In this document: piece by piece, positions 49,191-58,617 of the stretch
How positions within the stretch are numbered: position 1 is the first letter of the stretch
Layout of the letters: each line of letters starts with the position of its first letter
Assembly: GCF_040760075.1 (NCBI RefSeq)
Contig: NZ_CP142884.1
Location: 2,294,001 to 2,358,000, forward strand
Source: Sphingobacterium sp. R2
Lineage (GTDB): Bacteria; Bacteroidota; Bacteroidia; Sphingobacteriales; Sphingobacteriaceae
DNA length: 64,000 nucleotides
Direction: 5' to 3'
The notes under the pieces: model-generated
What the model was told of the DNA's origin: nothing
Databases searched by the model: none
What the model saw: the letters and a program-made list of their open reading frames with translations, nothing else
Position numbers and translations under genes: made by a program

Positions 49191-51793
49191 ATGAAAAACA
49201 CTTATACAAAGCTAGCCATAGGTCTTCTATTTTCAGCGGGTCTAATGCAATCTTGTTCTATATTGCAAACAGTTGGTTTAAGAAAAAAGAGACGGTTATT
49301 GCTGCCAAGGATTCGATAGGCAAGAAAGACTCTACAGCAGCGTACGACAAATTGTTGAAAGATGCACAGGTGGATAGTGGGATGTTTACGGTGATCCGTA
49401 AGGAAAATAACTACTACTTTGAGATTCCATTGAAAAAGATGGGGCAAGATATTCTGTTGATTCAGAAGTTATCTTCTGTTCCATTGGCGCTGAATGAAGC
49501 CGGAGTAAATAAAGGAATGAATTATGAAAATAAGGTCATTCGTTTTACCCATCGTAAGGAGAGAAAAGAAGTATGGGTTTCGGAGATTAAACCACAGGTC
49601 GAAGTACCTAAGGGGGATGCGATTGCGGCTTCAGTTTATGATAACTACCGTCCTTCTTATATCGAATCCTTCAAAGTCGAGAGCTACTCCAAAGACTCTA
49701 GTGCTGTAGTAATAAAAGTAAACAAGGTTTTTGATGGTTCAGAAAAGAGCTTTACGGATGTGTTTACCTCTTTGGGCTTGGGTACTTCGCCGAAGACCAA
49801 TATTTCTACAATCGAAGATATCAAATCGTATTCCAATAATATCGTTGTGAAATCGGTATTGTCCACGAAGGTGACGGAAGGGAATGAATCGGTGCCGGTT
49901 TCTCTAGAGATAACGAGCAATCTGTATGAGCTGCCAGAAACACCTATGGTAGCGCGTTTTGCCGATCCAAGAGTAGGATTTTTTACTTCACCACGTTGGT
50001 ATTTTAACGATAAACAACAAGAACTGGATAAGAAAAATCTAGTCAATCGCTGGCGATTGGAACCGAAAGATGAAGACAAAGAGCGCTATTTGAAAGGGGA
50101 GCTTGTAGAACCAAAGAAGCCGATTGTTTTTTATTTGGATCCGGCGACACCAAAACAATGGCGTCAGGCTATCATTGATGGCGTACACGATTGGCAGGTC
50201 GCCTTTGAAGCTGCTGGTTTCAAGAATGCAATTCTGGCTAAACAACAGCCCGACAGCGTCAAATTTGATCCAGACGATGCTAACGTTTCTTCTATCGTAT
50301 ATGCAGCATCTGCACAGGCTAATGCGATGGGACCATCCGTCGTTGATCCACGCTCGGGCGAGATATTGGAAGCTGATGTGATCTGGTGGCATAACGTTAT
50401 GACTATTCTGAACAGCTGGATGCGTATACAGACAGGCATCGTCGATACATCAGTACGTGCTAATGTTTTCTCCGATGAGAAAATGGCACATGCTATTCGT
50501 TTTGTATCATCGCATGAAATTGGCCATACTTTGGGGCTTATGCATAATATGGGGGCATCGGCAAGTTTCCCTGTGGATTCATTACGGAGTAAAAGCTTTA
50601 CCGCAAAAATGGGGGGAACAGCACCTTCTATCATGGATTATGCGCGTTTCAATTATGTCGCGCAACCTGAGGATGGTGTAGAACAGATTACTCCGGTGAT
50701 TGGCGCATACGACAAGTATGCGATTGGCTGGGCTTACCGTTGGTATGGCAAAACGCAACCTTGGGATGAGATTCCTTTGTTAAGAAAGGAAATTGACAGC
50801 CATGTACACGATCCGATTTATCATTATGGTGAACAGCAGGATTCAAAAAATATCGTTGATCCGCGGGCCCAATCGGAAGATCTGGGTGACGACGCGATGA
50901 AAGCTGGCGAATATGGCATGCTGAATCTGCGTCGTATGATGCCGAATATAATCAACTGGACCACTAAGGTAGGTGATGATTACTACCGTGCCGGTAAATT
51001 ATATATGGGTGTCGTCGGTCAATGGTACGCGTATGCGGACCATGTTCTAAATAACATCGGGGGTATCTATCTAGAAAATGCTGTTTTGGGCGATCAAAAA
51101 GATGCGTATAGTCCAGTGCCAAAAGACAAACAGGTACGTGCTTTGGAATATCTCAAGAAGAATGTTTTTTACATGCCCGAGTGGTTGTTCGTCCCAGAGC
51201 TGATGGCAAAAACTTTTCCGTTGAGAGATTCGCCGATAGGACCATTTGAGTATGCTCCTTATAACCTACAACGTGAGTTTCAGTATGCCATGTTATATAA
51301 ACTGGTCAATGATGAACGTTTGCTGCGTATGGTTGAGATGGAAAATCTTTTTGGAAGTAGAAAAGCATGGAGTGCACCTGAGTTTCTAACTTCAGTACGT
51401 CAGACGATCTTTGCTAAAACCATCAGTGGACAATCTTTGGATCTTAAAACACGGATGCTTCAACAAAACTATGTGGATGTGCTGATGGTCTCTACAAACA
51501 AATCCATGGAGAAGTTAAATGCGAAGAAACTGGCGGGCATTGAGCAACTGGTTGAAGCGACACGACCTGCTTTATGTTTGCATCCACAACATACATCCTC
51601 TTCGCAAGCCGGGCTTCGGAATGTCCATGTTACCGGTATGATGCGCACGTCCGATATGCTGACTTACAAACGCGCTGAATTATATGAGATTTACCAGTTG
51701 CTGAAACAAAAGCAGCGGACTGGTGATGCCATTACAAAATCGCATTACATGGATCTTTTATTACGTATTGCAAATACCTTAGAATTAAACTAA
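49191..51793 (+). CDS. DUF5117-type zinc metalloprotease lipoprotein, interrupted by a -1 shift
   Basis: A secreted zinc-dependent metalloprotease of the DUF5117/DUF5118 group. The catalytic motif HEIGHTLGLMHNMG is around codon 421 of the long frame (nucleotides 50513-). The long frame (49253-51793) has no ATG at its start and no signal peptide. A lipoprotein signal is coded just upstream in another frame: ATG 49191, MKNTYTKLAIGLLFSAGLMQ then SC (Cys22), running to a stop at 49317. Joining the two by a -1 shift at the A AAA AAG at 49283-49289 gives an 867-residue protein continuing RKKETVIAAKDS. Homologous regions such as FEIPLKKMGQDILLIQKLSS and PLALNEAGVNKGMNYENKVI are intact. It is the first gene of a run with SusC and SusD 19 bp downstream. 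Whether the shift is real, programmed or a sequencing error is open. Confidence 0.85.
49283..49289 (+). promoter_or_regulatory. Candidate -1 slippery heptamer A AAA AAG
   Basis: The heptamer lies in the correct zero frame of the signal-peptide ORF (codons AGA AAA AAG), and a -1 shift enters exactly the metalloprotease frame (GAG ACG GTT). It is the same heptamer used in E. coli dnaX. Only a weak 5-bp stem (GCTGC/GCAGC) is visible downstream, and no Shine-Dalgarno-like stimulator upstream. Confidence 0.45.
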
Positions 51794-51812
51794 TATATTA
51801 ACATCTACCAAA

Positions 51813-54800
51813 ATGAATAAGTTTTTAATACCGTTGACCTTCATGTGTGTGCATGTTGCGCATGCGCAGGAATCCAGGGAACTGAAAGGAAAGGTTCTGG
51901 ATGCGGTCACGTTAAAACCGGTCGTTGGGGCGACGGTTGTCGTTGAAAGTTCGGCAGTAGCAGAAGATATCGGTGTACCCAATCAGGTGCAGCAGTCGGC
52001 ATTGGGTTCATTGACCGATGCGGCTGGTGAATTTCGCTTAAAAGTGCCTAGTAATTTAAAATATGTAACGATTAGCTATGTCGGGTACCAGCGTATTCAG
52101 GTGCCGGTATTCCAGGATCATAAAACAATCTTGCTGCAGCCAAGTGGTGAATCCTTGGATGAGGTGATCGTAACAGGTTATACGGATATCAAAAAACGTA
52201 AGAATACGACGGCTTACAATAAAATCAATGTAGCGGACATCAAACAGACGGGGGTTGCATCGATCGATGAAATGCTTGCTGGTCAGGTAGCGGGTTTGCA
52301 GTTGAGCAATTTTAACGGTGGGCCAAATAGTGCACCACAGATCCGTATCCGTGGTACGGTATCACTCAATGGTACACAAGACCCATTATGGGTTATCGAT
52401 GGTATGCCGATTGAAGGAGCTGAATTGCCTAAACGAATTGATAAAGATAATTTGAATAGTTTGAATAATCTTCCGATTGCAGGTATCAATCCTGATGATA
52501 TCGCCGATATTACGGTATTAAAAGATGCAGCGGCAACTTCAATTTATGGCGCACGGGCTGCAAATGGGGTCATTGTGATTACCACAAAAAGAGGTAAATC
52601 TGGACCCGCAAAATTGCAAGTGTCGGCCAATACCTTTGTGACGCAACGTCCGGATTTTGGTAAGCTCAATCTGATGGATGCTAACGAGAAGGTAGATTTT
52701 GAGTTATTGATGGCCGACCGCACCGATTTAAATTATCGTACGGATAAGGGCGCTGTTATGCGGATACTAAACAAAGCAGATGCATTGGATGCTTATCGTT
52801 CGGGTGGTTTAGCGGCTTTGTCACCAGAAGTGCAGCAGTCAATCAATCAATTGCGTGCACAACAAACGGACTGGGGAAAAGAATTGTACCGTCAGGCGGT
52901 CAACCAGCAGTATTCAGCATCAATTTCAGGCGGTAATGACGGACATCGCTATTATTTGTCCAGTGGTTTTTATGATGAAAAAGGAGCTACAAAAGGAGCT
53001 GATCTTCGCCGTTATTCGCTTACCTTAAACAACGACTTTACAATCAACGATCGATTTAAGGCCGGTATTAATTTATTAGGCTCGGTTTCAAACCGACAAA
53101 ATCCAATCCAAGATGATGATGCCTTTACCAATCCCAGCAATTATATGCGTTTGGTTAACCCTTATTTGGCGGTTCGTGACCAGTTCCGTAAATACAATTA
53201 TGATCCGGATATTGAAGGTTATGAAAAAGATACCTATATTCCTTTCAATGCTATAGAAGAAAGGGAAAATACCAAATATACTTTAACGAATAAGGCACTG
53301 AAAGCGATTGGTTACTTGGAATATACGATTATTCCACAATTGTCATTACGCTCCGAATTTGGTTTACAGTTTGATGAAAATAGTACAGAGAAATTTGCCG
53401 ATCAAGAAAGTTATAATACGCGCAAGTTACGTGCTGCTACACGGTATTACGATGCTGCTAGTAAAACTTATAAGTATTTCTTGCCTACAGGAAGTAAGAT
53501 CGAAAATTCCAATAACAGTATTTTCCAATATAATTGGAAAACATACTTAAAGTATAACAAAACTTGGAATGACAGACATGAGTTGGAATTAATGGGGGGA
53601 ACCGAGTTGCGTCGAAGCACAAATAAAGCTGTGTCAACCAAAGGATTTGGCTACAATCCGGCGACTTTGACTACCCAGAGCATTGTTTTTCCAAATAGTA
53701 ACTATCAAACAGATTCAAGATTTCTTCAGTACAAAAAGGGATTTATTGAGAACTCATATGCGTCATTTTATGGGAATGCAACTTATACCTTTGACCGTAA
53801 GTACAACGTCAATGGTAGCATTCGTTACGATGGTTCAAACATGTTTGGTGTGGATCCAAAATATCGGTTTTTACCAATTTGGTCGCTTTCGGGATCGTGG
53901 AATGTGCTAGAAGAAGAGTTTATTAAAGGAAAAACGGCCTTGTCCGATTTGCGTGTACGGGCTTCATATGGTATCCAGGGAAATGTAGACCGCAATACCT
54001 ATCCTTTTATCGTCGGTAACTATGGTAATACCACGCTTCTTCCGGGTAACACCGAGGGAACTGTGGTTGTTGATATGCCTGCCAATGACAAACTTCGTTG
54101 GGAACGGACACAATCTTATAATGCCGGAATTGATTTGGGCTTATGGAAAAATCGATTAAACATTACTGTTGACTATTATAACAGAAAAAGTACTGACCTG
54201 ATTGGTTTCAGCGCCTTACCTTTGGAAAATGGTTTTCAGAATGTTCAGGTTAACTGGGCGTCCGCACGAAATCAAGGTATTGAGTTGACGATTTCAAGCC
54301 GTCAGATTCAGACAGATAAGTTTTCTTGGTCAACGGATTTCAATATCGCACATAATGACAATAAATTATTAAAGGTCATGAATGATCCGAAAGCGTATGC
54401 GCCGGAGGCACAGGAGGGACGTCCCATAAATGGTTTATATGTATTGGAAACTGCAGGTTTGGATAAAGATGGCGTAATGCAATTTAGAAATCAGGATGGG
54501 TCCGTTTCAAGTTTTGAAGAGTTTTATGGTTTATACGATCCATGGGCAGAATTCTTACCGGGCTATACTTCGCAAACCGATATGACTGCTGCAGAATACC
54601 GTTCTAAATTTAAATACAAGGGTAGTAAAGATCCGAAGTTTATCGGTGGAATGACTAACCGTTTCCGTTATGCTAACTTTGACCTTGCGATTTCTGCAGT
54701 GCTTAATTTGGAGCGTTGGGTAAGCCGTACCCCGACTTATAATCCGGCTCTGGTAGACCGTGGGCAGAATTATACAACAGATCTTTTTAAGGCATTGCAA

Positions 54801-55151
54801 GAAGGTGGTAATATGCCCGCCTTGGGCAGTATAAGTTCCGAATTGAATGAGCGTTGGATGGCTTATGCTTGGATGGAAAGTAACGATCCGATTAATTCGT
54901 TTAAACAGTACGATATTTGGGCGAAAAAAATGAGCTATGTCCGCATCAATAGTATTCGATTAGGGTATACTTTACCGGCTGCAGTAAGTAAAAAAATTGG
55001 TGCGAGCAATTTGCGTGTGAATGTAGAAGGGCGTAATCTCTTTGTTTTCGGCGCAAATTACGACGGGTATTTTGATCCAGAGACCTACGGCAACTATTAT
55101 GCGCAACCAATAAGTAAATCTTTTGCTTTTGGTCTTTCTGCAAGTTTTTAA
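51813..55151 (+). CDS. SusC/RagA-family TonB-linked outer-membrane protein
   Basis: A 1112-residue outer-membrane transporter. After a signal peptide ending HAHAQ-like (VHVAHAQ) comes a carboxypeptidase-regulatory-like domain (about 23-112), the TonB-box-like DEVIVTGYTD, the plug domain (about 120-255, with PQIRIRGTVSLNGTQDPLWV, IDGMPIEG and DAAATSIYGARAANGVIVIT), and a 22-strand barrel ending in an aromatic residue (GLSASF). It would import a large oligomer captured by the SusD lipoprotein encoded next to it. The metalloprotease gene just upstream suggests peptides or protein fragments rather than glycans, an inference; no glycoside hydrolase is nearby. Confidence 0.95.
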   Translation: MNKFLIPLTFMCVHVAHAQESRELKGKVLDAVTLKPVVGATVVVESSAVAEDIGVPNQVQQSALGSLTDAAGEFRLKVPSNLKYVTISYVGYQRIQVPVFQDHKTILLQPSGESLDEVIVTGYTDIKKRKNTTAYNKINVADIKQTGVASIDEMLAGQVAGLQLSNFNGGPNSAPQIRIRGTVSLNGTQDPLWVIDGMPIEGAELPKRIDKDNLNSLNNLPIAGINPDDIADITVLKDAAATSIYGARAANGVIVITTKRGKSGPAKLQVSANTFVTQRPDFGKLNLMDANEKVDFELLMADRTDLNYRTDKGAVMRILNKADALDAYRSGGLAALSPEVQQSINQLRAQQTDWGKELYRQAVNQQYSASISGGNDGHRYYLSSGFYDEKGATKGADLRRYSLTLNNDFTINDRFKAGINLLGSVSNRQNPIQDDDAFTNPSNYMRLVNPYLAVRDQFRKYNYDPDIEGYEKDTYIPFNAIEERENTKYTLTNKALKAIGYLEYTIIPQLSLRSEFGLQFDENSTEKFADQESYNTRKLRAATRYYDAASKTYKYFLPTGSKIENSNNSIFQYNWKTYLKYNKTWNDRHELELMGGTELRRSTNKAVSTKGFGYNPATLTTQSIVFPNSNYQTDSRFLQYKKGFIENSYASFYGNATYTFDRKYNVNGSIRYDGSNMFGVDPKYRFLPIWSLSGSWNVLEEEFIKGKTALSDLRVRASYGIQGNVDRNTYPFIVGNYGNTTLLPGNTEGTVVVDMPANDKLRWERTQSYNAGIDLGLWKNRLNITVDYYNRKSTDLIGFSALPLENGFQNVQVNWASARNQGIELTISSRQIQTDKFSWSTDFNIAHNDNKLLKVMNDPKAYAPEAQEGRPINGLYVLETAGLDKDGVMQFRNQDGSVSSFEEFYGLYDPWAEFLPGYTSQTDMTAAEYRSKFKYKGSKDPKFIGGMTNRFRYANFDLAISAVLNLERWVSRTPTYNPALVDRGQNYTTDLFKALQEGGNMPALGSISSELNERWMAYAWMESNDPINSFKQYDIWAKKMSYVRINSIRLGYTLPAAVSKKIGASNLRVNVEGRNLFVFGANYDGYFDPETYGNYYAQPISKSFAFGLSASF

Positions 55152-55172
55152 TTCTCTTAATTGATTTTTAAC

Positions 55173-56492
55173 ATGAAAAAGATAATTTATTTTGGAATGA
55201 TCATGACAGCAAGTGCATTGACATCCTGCAATAAATATTTAGATATACAACCGGTTGGAACAGTCATCCCTGCTTCGGGAAGTGATTTTAGGGGATTAAT
55301 GACAAGTAGCTATGTGGGGTTTCCAACACATAAGTCTTATTTGTCCTTGCGTACGGATGAACTATTGTTGGATGAAAGTTCAACCGATGCCGCTAGAACC
55401 AAAGATATCTATCTTTGGAACGACCAAAATCCTGACGCAACAACAATCGCTTATCCCTATTTGGCATTTTACAACAGTATTTTTTACGCCAATCAGATCA
55501 TCAGCACCATCGATGAAAAATTAGGAAGTAATGCCACGGTAGATCAGATTAAAGGTGAAGCTTACCTGATGCGTGCTTATGCTCATTTTGAGTTGTTAAA
55601 TCTTTACAGTGAGGTCTATTCAGCGGGTAATACAGGGCTTCGGGGTGTTCCTTTATCGACAAAGATTGACATGGAACAACGTTTTGTTCCCGCGACCATT
55701 GGTGAGTCTTATGCGCAGATCCTGACGGATATGGAAAAAGGAACAGCTTTATTGACTGTCGATGATCAGGCAAAAGGCGCTAATTATCGCTTTAGTAAAC
55801 GCGCTGCGTATGCGATGGCCTCACGTGTTCATTTGTATCGCGGAGAGTGGCAGGAAGCGGTTGATGCGGCAAAAAAGGCACTGACTATAAACGATAAATT
55901 GGTTGACTTGAATGTTGGGGGAAGTCAACTTCCGAACGATTTTGAATCAGCAGAGATGATTATGGCTCTGGAAAAGGTGTCCGTTCCTGAAGTTCGCTCA
56001 AGCTCGTTTATCTCGCCTTCTTTGTTATCGGCATACTCAGATGGTGATTTGAGAAAAGGCCGTTATTTCCAAAAAAGTGGCAGTAATTATGTATCGCTCA
56101 AAGGCGGTGAAAATCGTTTCAATGTGAGTTTTAGAAATGCCGATCTTTATTTGACTATGGCCGAATGTTACGTTCGTCTGGGAAATACCGCAGAAGCATT
56201 GAAGTATCTTTCGGCATTAAAGAAAAACAGATTCAGCGCAGTTGCATATACCACAGAATCTAAAGCTGACGCTAGTTTATCAAAGGAGCAATTGCTAGAT
56301 GCGGTCATGTTGGAGCGCAAGCGCGAACTAGCACTTGAAGGATTACGTTGGTATGATCTAAAACGGACGACCAGACCGACGATCACCCATAGTAGCTTCG
56401 GCAGAACGGTAACCTTACAGCAGAATGATCCTCGTTATGTCATTCGTTATCCACAGGAAGCCATCAACAATAATCCCGATCTGTTGAAATAA
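55173..56492 (+). CDS. SusD/RagB-family nutrient-binding lipoprotein
   Basis: A 439-residue surface lipoprotein pairing with SusC. The start is ATG 55173 (TTG 55161 is less likely). The signal ends in ALTSC (Cys19), and the opening NKYLDIQPVGTVIPASGSDF is typical. TPR-like helices follow, for example GEAYLMRAYAHFELLNLYSE, and the C-terminal AVMLERKRELALEGLRWYDL then KRT is the hallmark of SusD. It starts 21 bp after susC and ends before a strong hairpin. The ligand is not known. Confidence 0.95.
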   Translation: MKKIIYFGMIMTASALTSCNKYLDIQPVGTVIPASGSDFRGLMTSSYVGFPTHKSYLSLRTDELLLDESSTDAARTKDIYLWNDQNPDATTIAYPYLAFYNSIFYANQIISTIDEKLGSNATVDQIKGEAYLMRAYAHFELLNLYSEVYSAGNTGLRGVPLSTKIDMEQRFVPATIGESYAQILTDMEKGTALLTVDDQAKGANYRFSKRAAYAMASRVHLYRGEWQEAVDAAKKALTINDKLVDLNVGGSQLPNDFESAEMIMALEKVSVPEVRSSSFISPSLLSAYSDGDLRKGRYFQKSGSNYVSLKGGENRFNVSFRNADLYLTMAECYVRLGNTAEALKYLSALKKNRFSAVAYTTESKADASLSKEQLLDAVMLERKRELALEGLRWYDLKRTTRPTITHSSFGRTVTLQQNDPRYVIRYPQEAINNNPDLLK

Positions 56493-56520
56493 TTGATTTT
56501 TTTAAATCCTATATATATTA

Positions 56521-56553
56521 ATCCATTTTCTTTTTAAGGAAATGGATTTTTTA
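56521..56553 (+). terminator. Terminator between susD and the LytTR regulator gene
   Basis: Arms ATCCATTTTCTT (56521-56532) and AAGGAAATGGAT (56536-56547) with one T-G pair, then seven T/A. It ends only 13 bp before the regulator ATG, so the regulator would be expressed by read-through. Confidence 0.85.
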
Positions 56554-56566
56554 TTACATTCAACCC

Positions 56567-57292
56567 ATGGGATGGAAAATACTGATTGTCGAAGATGAAG
56601 ACTGGGCTTTCGTTGGTTTAAAGGAAATGCTGAACTCGCTATACGGCGAAACTATATTTACCTTTTCCAATGCAAAAGAGATTCAGGAGGCGGTGACGAC
56701 GATCAATAGACATCAATTCGACCTGATTTTTATGGATATTCACCTCATGGATGGGCTGAGCTTTGAGATTTTCAAGCAGGTGGCTGTTGATGTTCCTCTT
56801 ATTTTTACGACCGCTTACGAACAATATGCCTTGGACGCTTATCAAAATAAAGGTTATGCCTATTTGTTAAAACCTTTTGACGTTGATGAGCTGAAACAGG
56901 TAATGAATCGTATTGAGCCATTACTACCCAAAATCGAACCTCAACTCAAACAGCGGTTTCTAGTGAAGTACGGAAATTTTTTAAAGTCCTTGGCTATTGC
57001 TGATATTGCTTATTTTATGGCGGAGGACAAAGAGCTATATGCCGTGGAAAAGGGATCGGGAATCGCATATATTATTGAAGATACCATCACCCATTTGGTC
57101 ACCCAGGTGGACCCAATGGTTTTTTTCCAGATCAATCGAAAATTTCTCGTTCGGATAGATGCGATTCAGTCCATGTTAAAAATTAGCAGGAATCGGATCA
57201 AGTTAGCATTAATACCCCCAACCCCTGAAAGTATTGTTGTCATTGTCAGTGAAGAACGCTCTCCAAATTTTCAAAGATGGCTTGACCAATAA
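56567..57292 (+). CDS. LytTR-family response regulator
   Basis: A 241-residue response regulator. The receiver domain (1-120) has the acidic pair ED in ILIVEDED, the phosphorylated Asp57 in LIFMDIHLMDG, the conserved Thr in LIFTTAYEQYAL and Lys in YLLKPFD. The LytTR DNA-binding domain (about 140-240) starts RFLVKYGNFLKSLAIADIAY and contains FFQINRKFLVRIDAIQSM. LytTR proteins pair with LytS-type kinases. The kinase gene lies upstream of the metalloprotease, with SusCD between. A candidate binding array is at 48842-48891. Confidence 0.93.
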   Translation: MGWKILIVEDEDWAFVGLKEMLNSLYGETIFTFSNAKEIQEAVTTINRHQFDLIFMDIHLMDGLSFEIFKQVAVDVPLIFTTAYEQYALDAYQNKGYAYLLKPFDVDELKQVMNRIEPLLPKIEPQLKQRFLVKYGNFLKSLAIADIAYFMAEDKELYAVEKGSGIAYIIEDTITHLVTQVDPMVFFQINRKFLVRIDAIQSMLKISRNRIKLALIPPTPESIVVIVSEERSPNFQRWLDQ

Positions 57293-57376
57293 TAGTGATT
57301 TGGATCAAGTTTAGCTTACTACCCGATATATTCATTCGAAACGAGCTGTTGATTCCGATAACTATGTTGGGTTAAC

Positions 57377-57465
57377 TTTTCCACATAATGTTAATAACCT
57401 TGTTGAAAACCTGTTTATAAGAAAAATACATTTATTAACAGTACTTATTAACATTGTGTTGATAA
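57377..57465. repeat. Dense cluster of DnaA-box-like nonamers
   Basis: Seven nonamers of the form TTWTNNACA (either strand) fall in 89 bp: TTTTCCACA (57377), TTATTAACA (57389, complement), TTTTCAACA (57401, complement), TTATAAACA (57412, complement), TTATTAACA (57432 and 57445) and TTATCAACA (57457, complement). Only about one in twenty such windows would be expected to hold a single copy in DNA of this composition, by a rough estimate. The last three overlap the end of the PepSY gene. Gene directions around it argue against a standard chromosomal origin. Confidence 0.55.
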
Positions 57466-58616
57466 CCTTTCTTTTTGTTCTTTTTGCTTTTGTTGATCCA
57501 GATGATATATCCGGTAATGGGCAAGGACGCGCAGCAGAGACTAGCTAGGCATGCAATGATTTTTGTTGAGATGTTACCTATGCTACCTGTGTGGATATCA
57601 TAATTAAGGGCGCCCAACTTATCACCGTAGTGTAGTTGTTCGCTAGACTTGATTTCGTATAGATTATTGCCTCTTCTGTCAAAATAGAGCCAATCAAACA
57701 CCCCGCTTCGTTTTTCATCATGGCGTACCTGAATATCCATTCCTGTTTGCGTATCTTTTTTCAATCGTATAGACATCATTTCAGCGGTGGGATAATTTGT
57801 CAGTGCATACCGCAACGCATTGTCCTGAAACTGATTTTCTGCCGTAGGTAATGGTACAGGTGAAATGCGCCCAGAAGATGCTTTTGTCGACTGCAATACA
57901 TTGAATGTTGCGATGTATGACTTTTTAAAGCCGGGGAAAGCAAAGGCGAGTCCAGTTATGGCAAAAATCAATCCTATGAATAGGCTATAAAAACCGATGA
58001 CATTGTGCAGATCGTGGTTGAGTCGTTTCCATTTAACTTTGGTATCAAGCCAAAAACTTCGCTTGAGATTCTTGCGTTTCCATTTTTTTGGCCACCAAAG
58101 AACGATGCCACTAAGTAGGATAAGAATAAAGATGGCAGTTGACCAGGCGACGATAGGATGGCCAAATCGCTTGCCCAAAAGTAGGTTAAGGTGAAGCTGA
58201 AGTGTCAGCTGAAAGAATTCTGTTTTTGAATTTTCAACGTGTTGTACTTGCCCGCTGTATGGGTTGACGAATACGCGTTTATAGTATTTGTAATAGTTCC
58301 AGTGCCCAAATGCTTTTTCGTCAGTTTTTACAGCACGAAACACCCAAGTGCGGTTCTTGGTTGGATAAAGGTCAACTCGCGTAATTTTCTCATCCTTTGG
58401 AAGGCTTTTCTGTGCATAGTGAAGAAGCGTGCTTAAAGGAAGTGGAATGGTTGGATGGTCAGTGGTGCCGGAGATAAAATATTTTTCAGGATAAGCCACT
58501 AGTTTGAGCTCATCCTGAAAGGTGTATATGCAGCCTGTCAGGCTTAGGATGGTGACTACAACACCGGTAATGATTCCGAGCCATTTATGCAACCAAAGGG
58601 TGACAGTTTTAAACAT
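57435..58616 (-). CDS. PepSY-associated membrane protein (PiuB-like)
   Basis: A 393-residue inner-membrane protein of the PepSY-associated TM helix group. It opens with the membrane segment LHKWLGIITGVVVTILSLTG, has further helices near 150-175, 205-230 and at the C-terminus (ACLASLCCASLPITGYIIWI), and PepSY-like periplasmic parts between them. Members are found with TonB siderophore receptors and are thought to reduce or process ferric-siderophores. It begins one base after the TonB receptor stop, so the two form one operon. Confidence 0.9.
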   Translation of the reverse strand: MFKTVTLWLHKWLGIITGVVVTILSLTGCIYTFQDELKLVAYPEKYFISGTTDHPTIPLPLSTLLHYAQKSLPKDEKITRVDLYPTKNRTWVFRAVKTDEKAFGHWNYYKYYKRVFVNPYSGQVQHVENSKTEFFQLTLQLHLNLLLGKRFGHPIVAWSTAIFILILLSGIVLWWPKKWKRKNLKRSFWLDTKVKWKRLNHDLHNVIGFYSLFIGLIFAITGLAFAFPGFKKSYIATFNVLQSTKASSGRISPVPLPTAENQFQDNALRYALTNYPTAEMMSIRLKKDTQTGMDIQVRHDEKRSGVFDWLYFDRRGNNLYEIKSSEQLHYGDKLGALNYDIHTGSIGNISTKIIACLASLCCASLPITGYIIWINKSKKNKKKGYQHNVNKYC

Positions 58617-58617
58617 A

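Noticed and set aside
57377..57465. Calling this region the chromosomal origin
   Set aside because: The rRNA operon, rpoBC and most genes to the left run toward it, and those to the right also run toward it, opposite to what an origin predicts; dnaA is not in the window.
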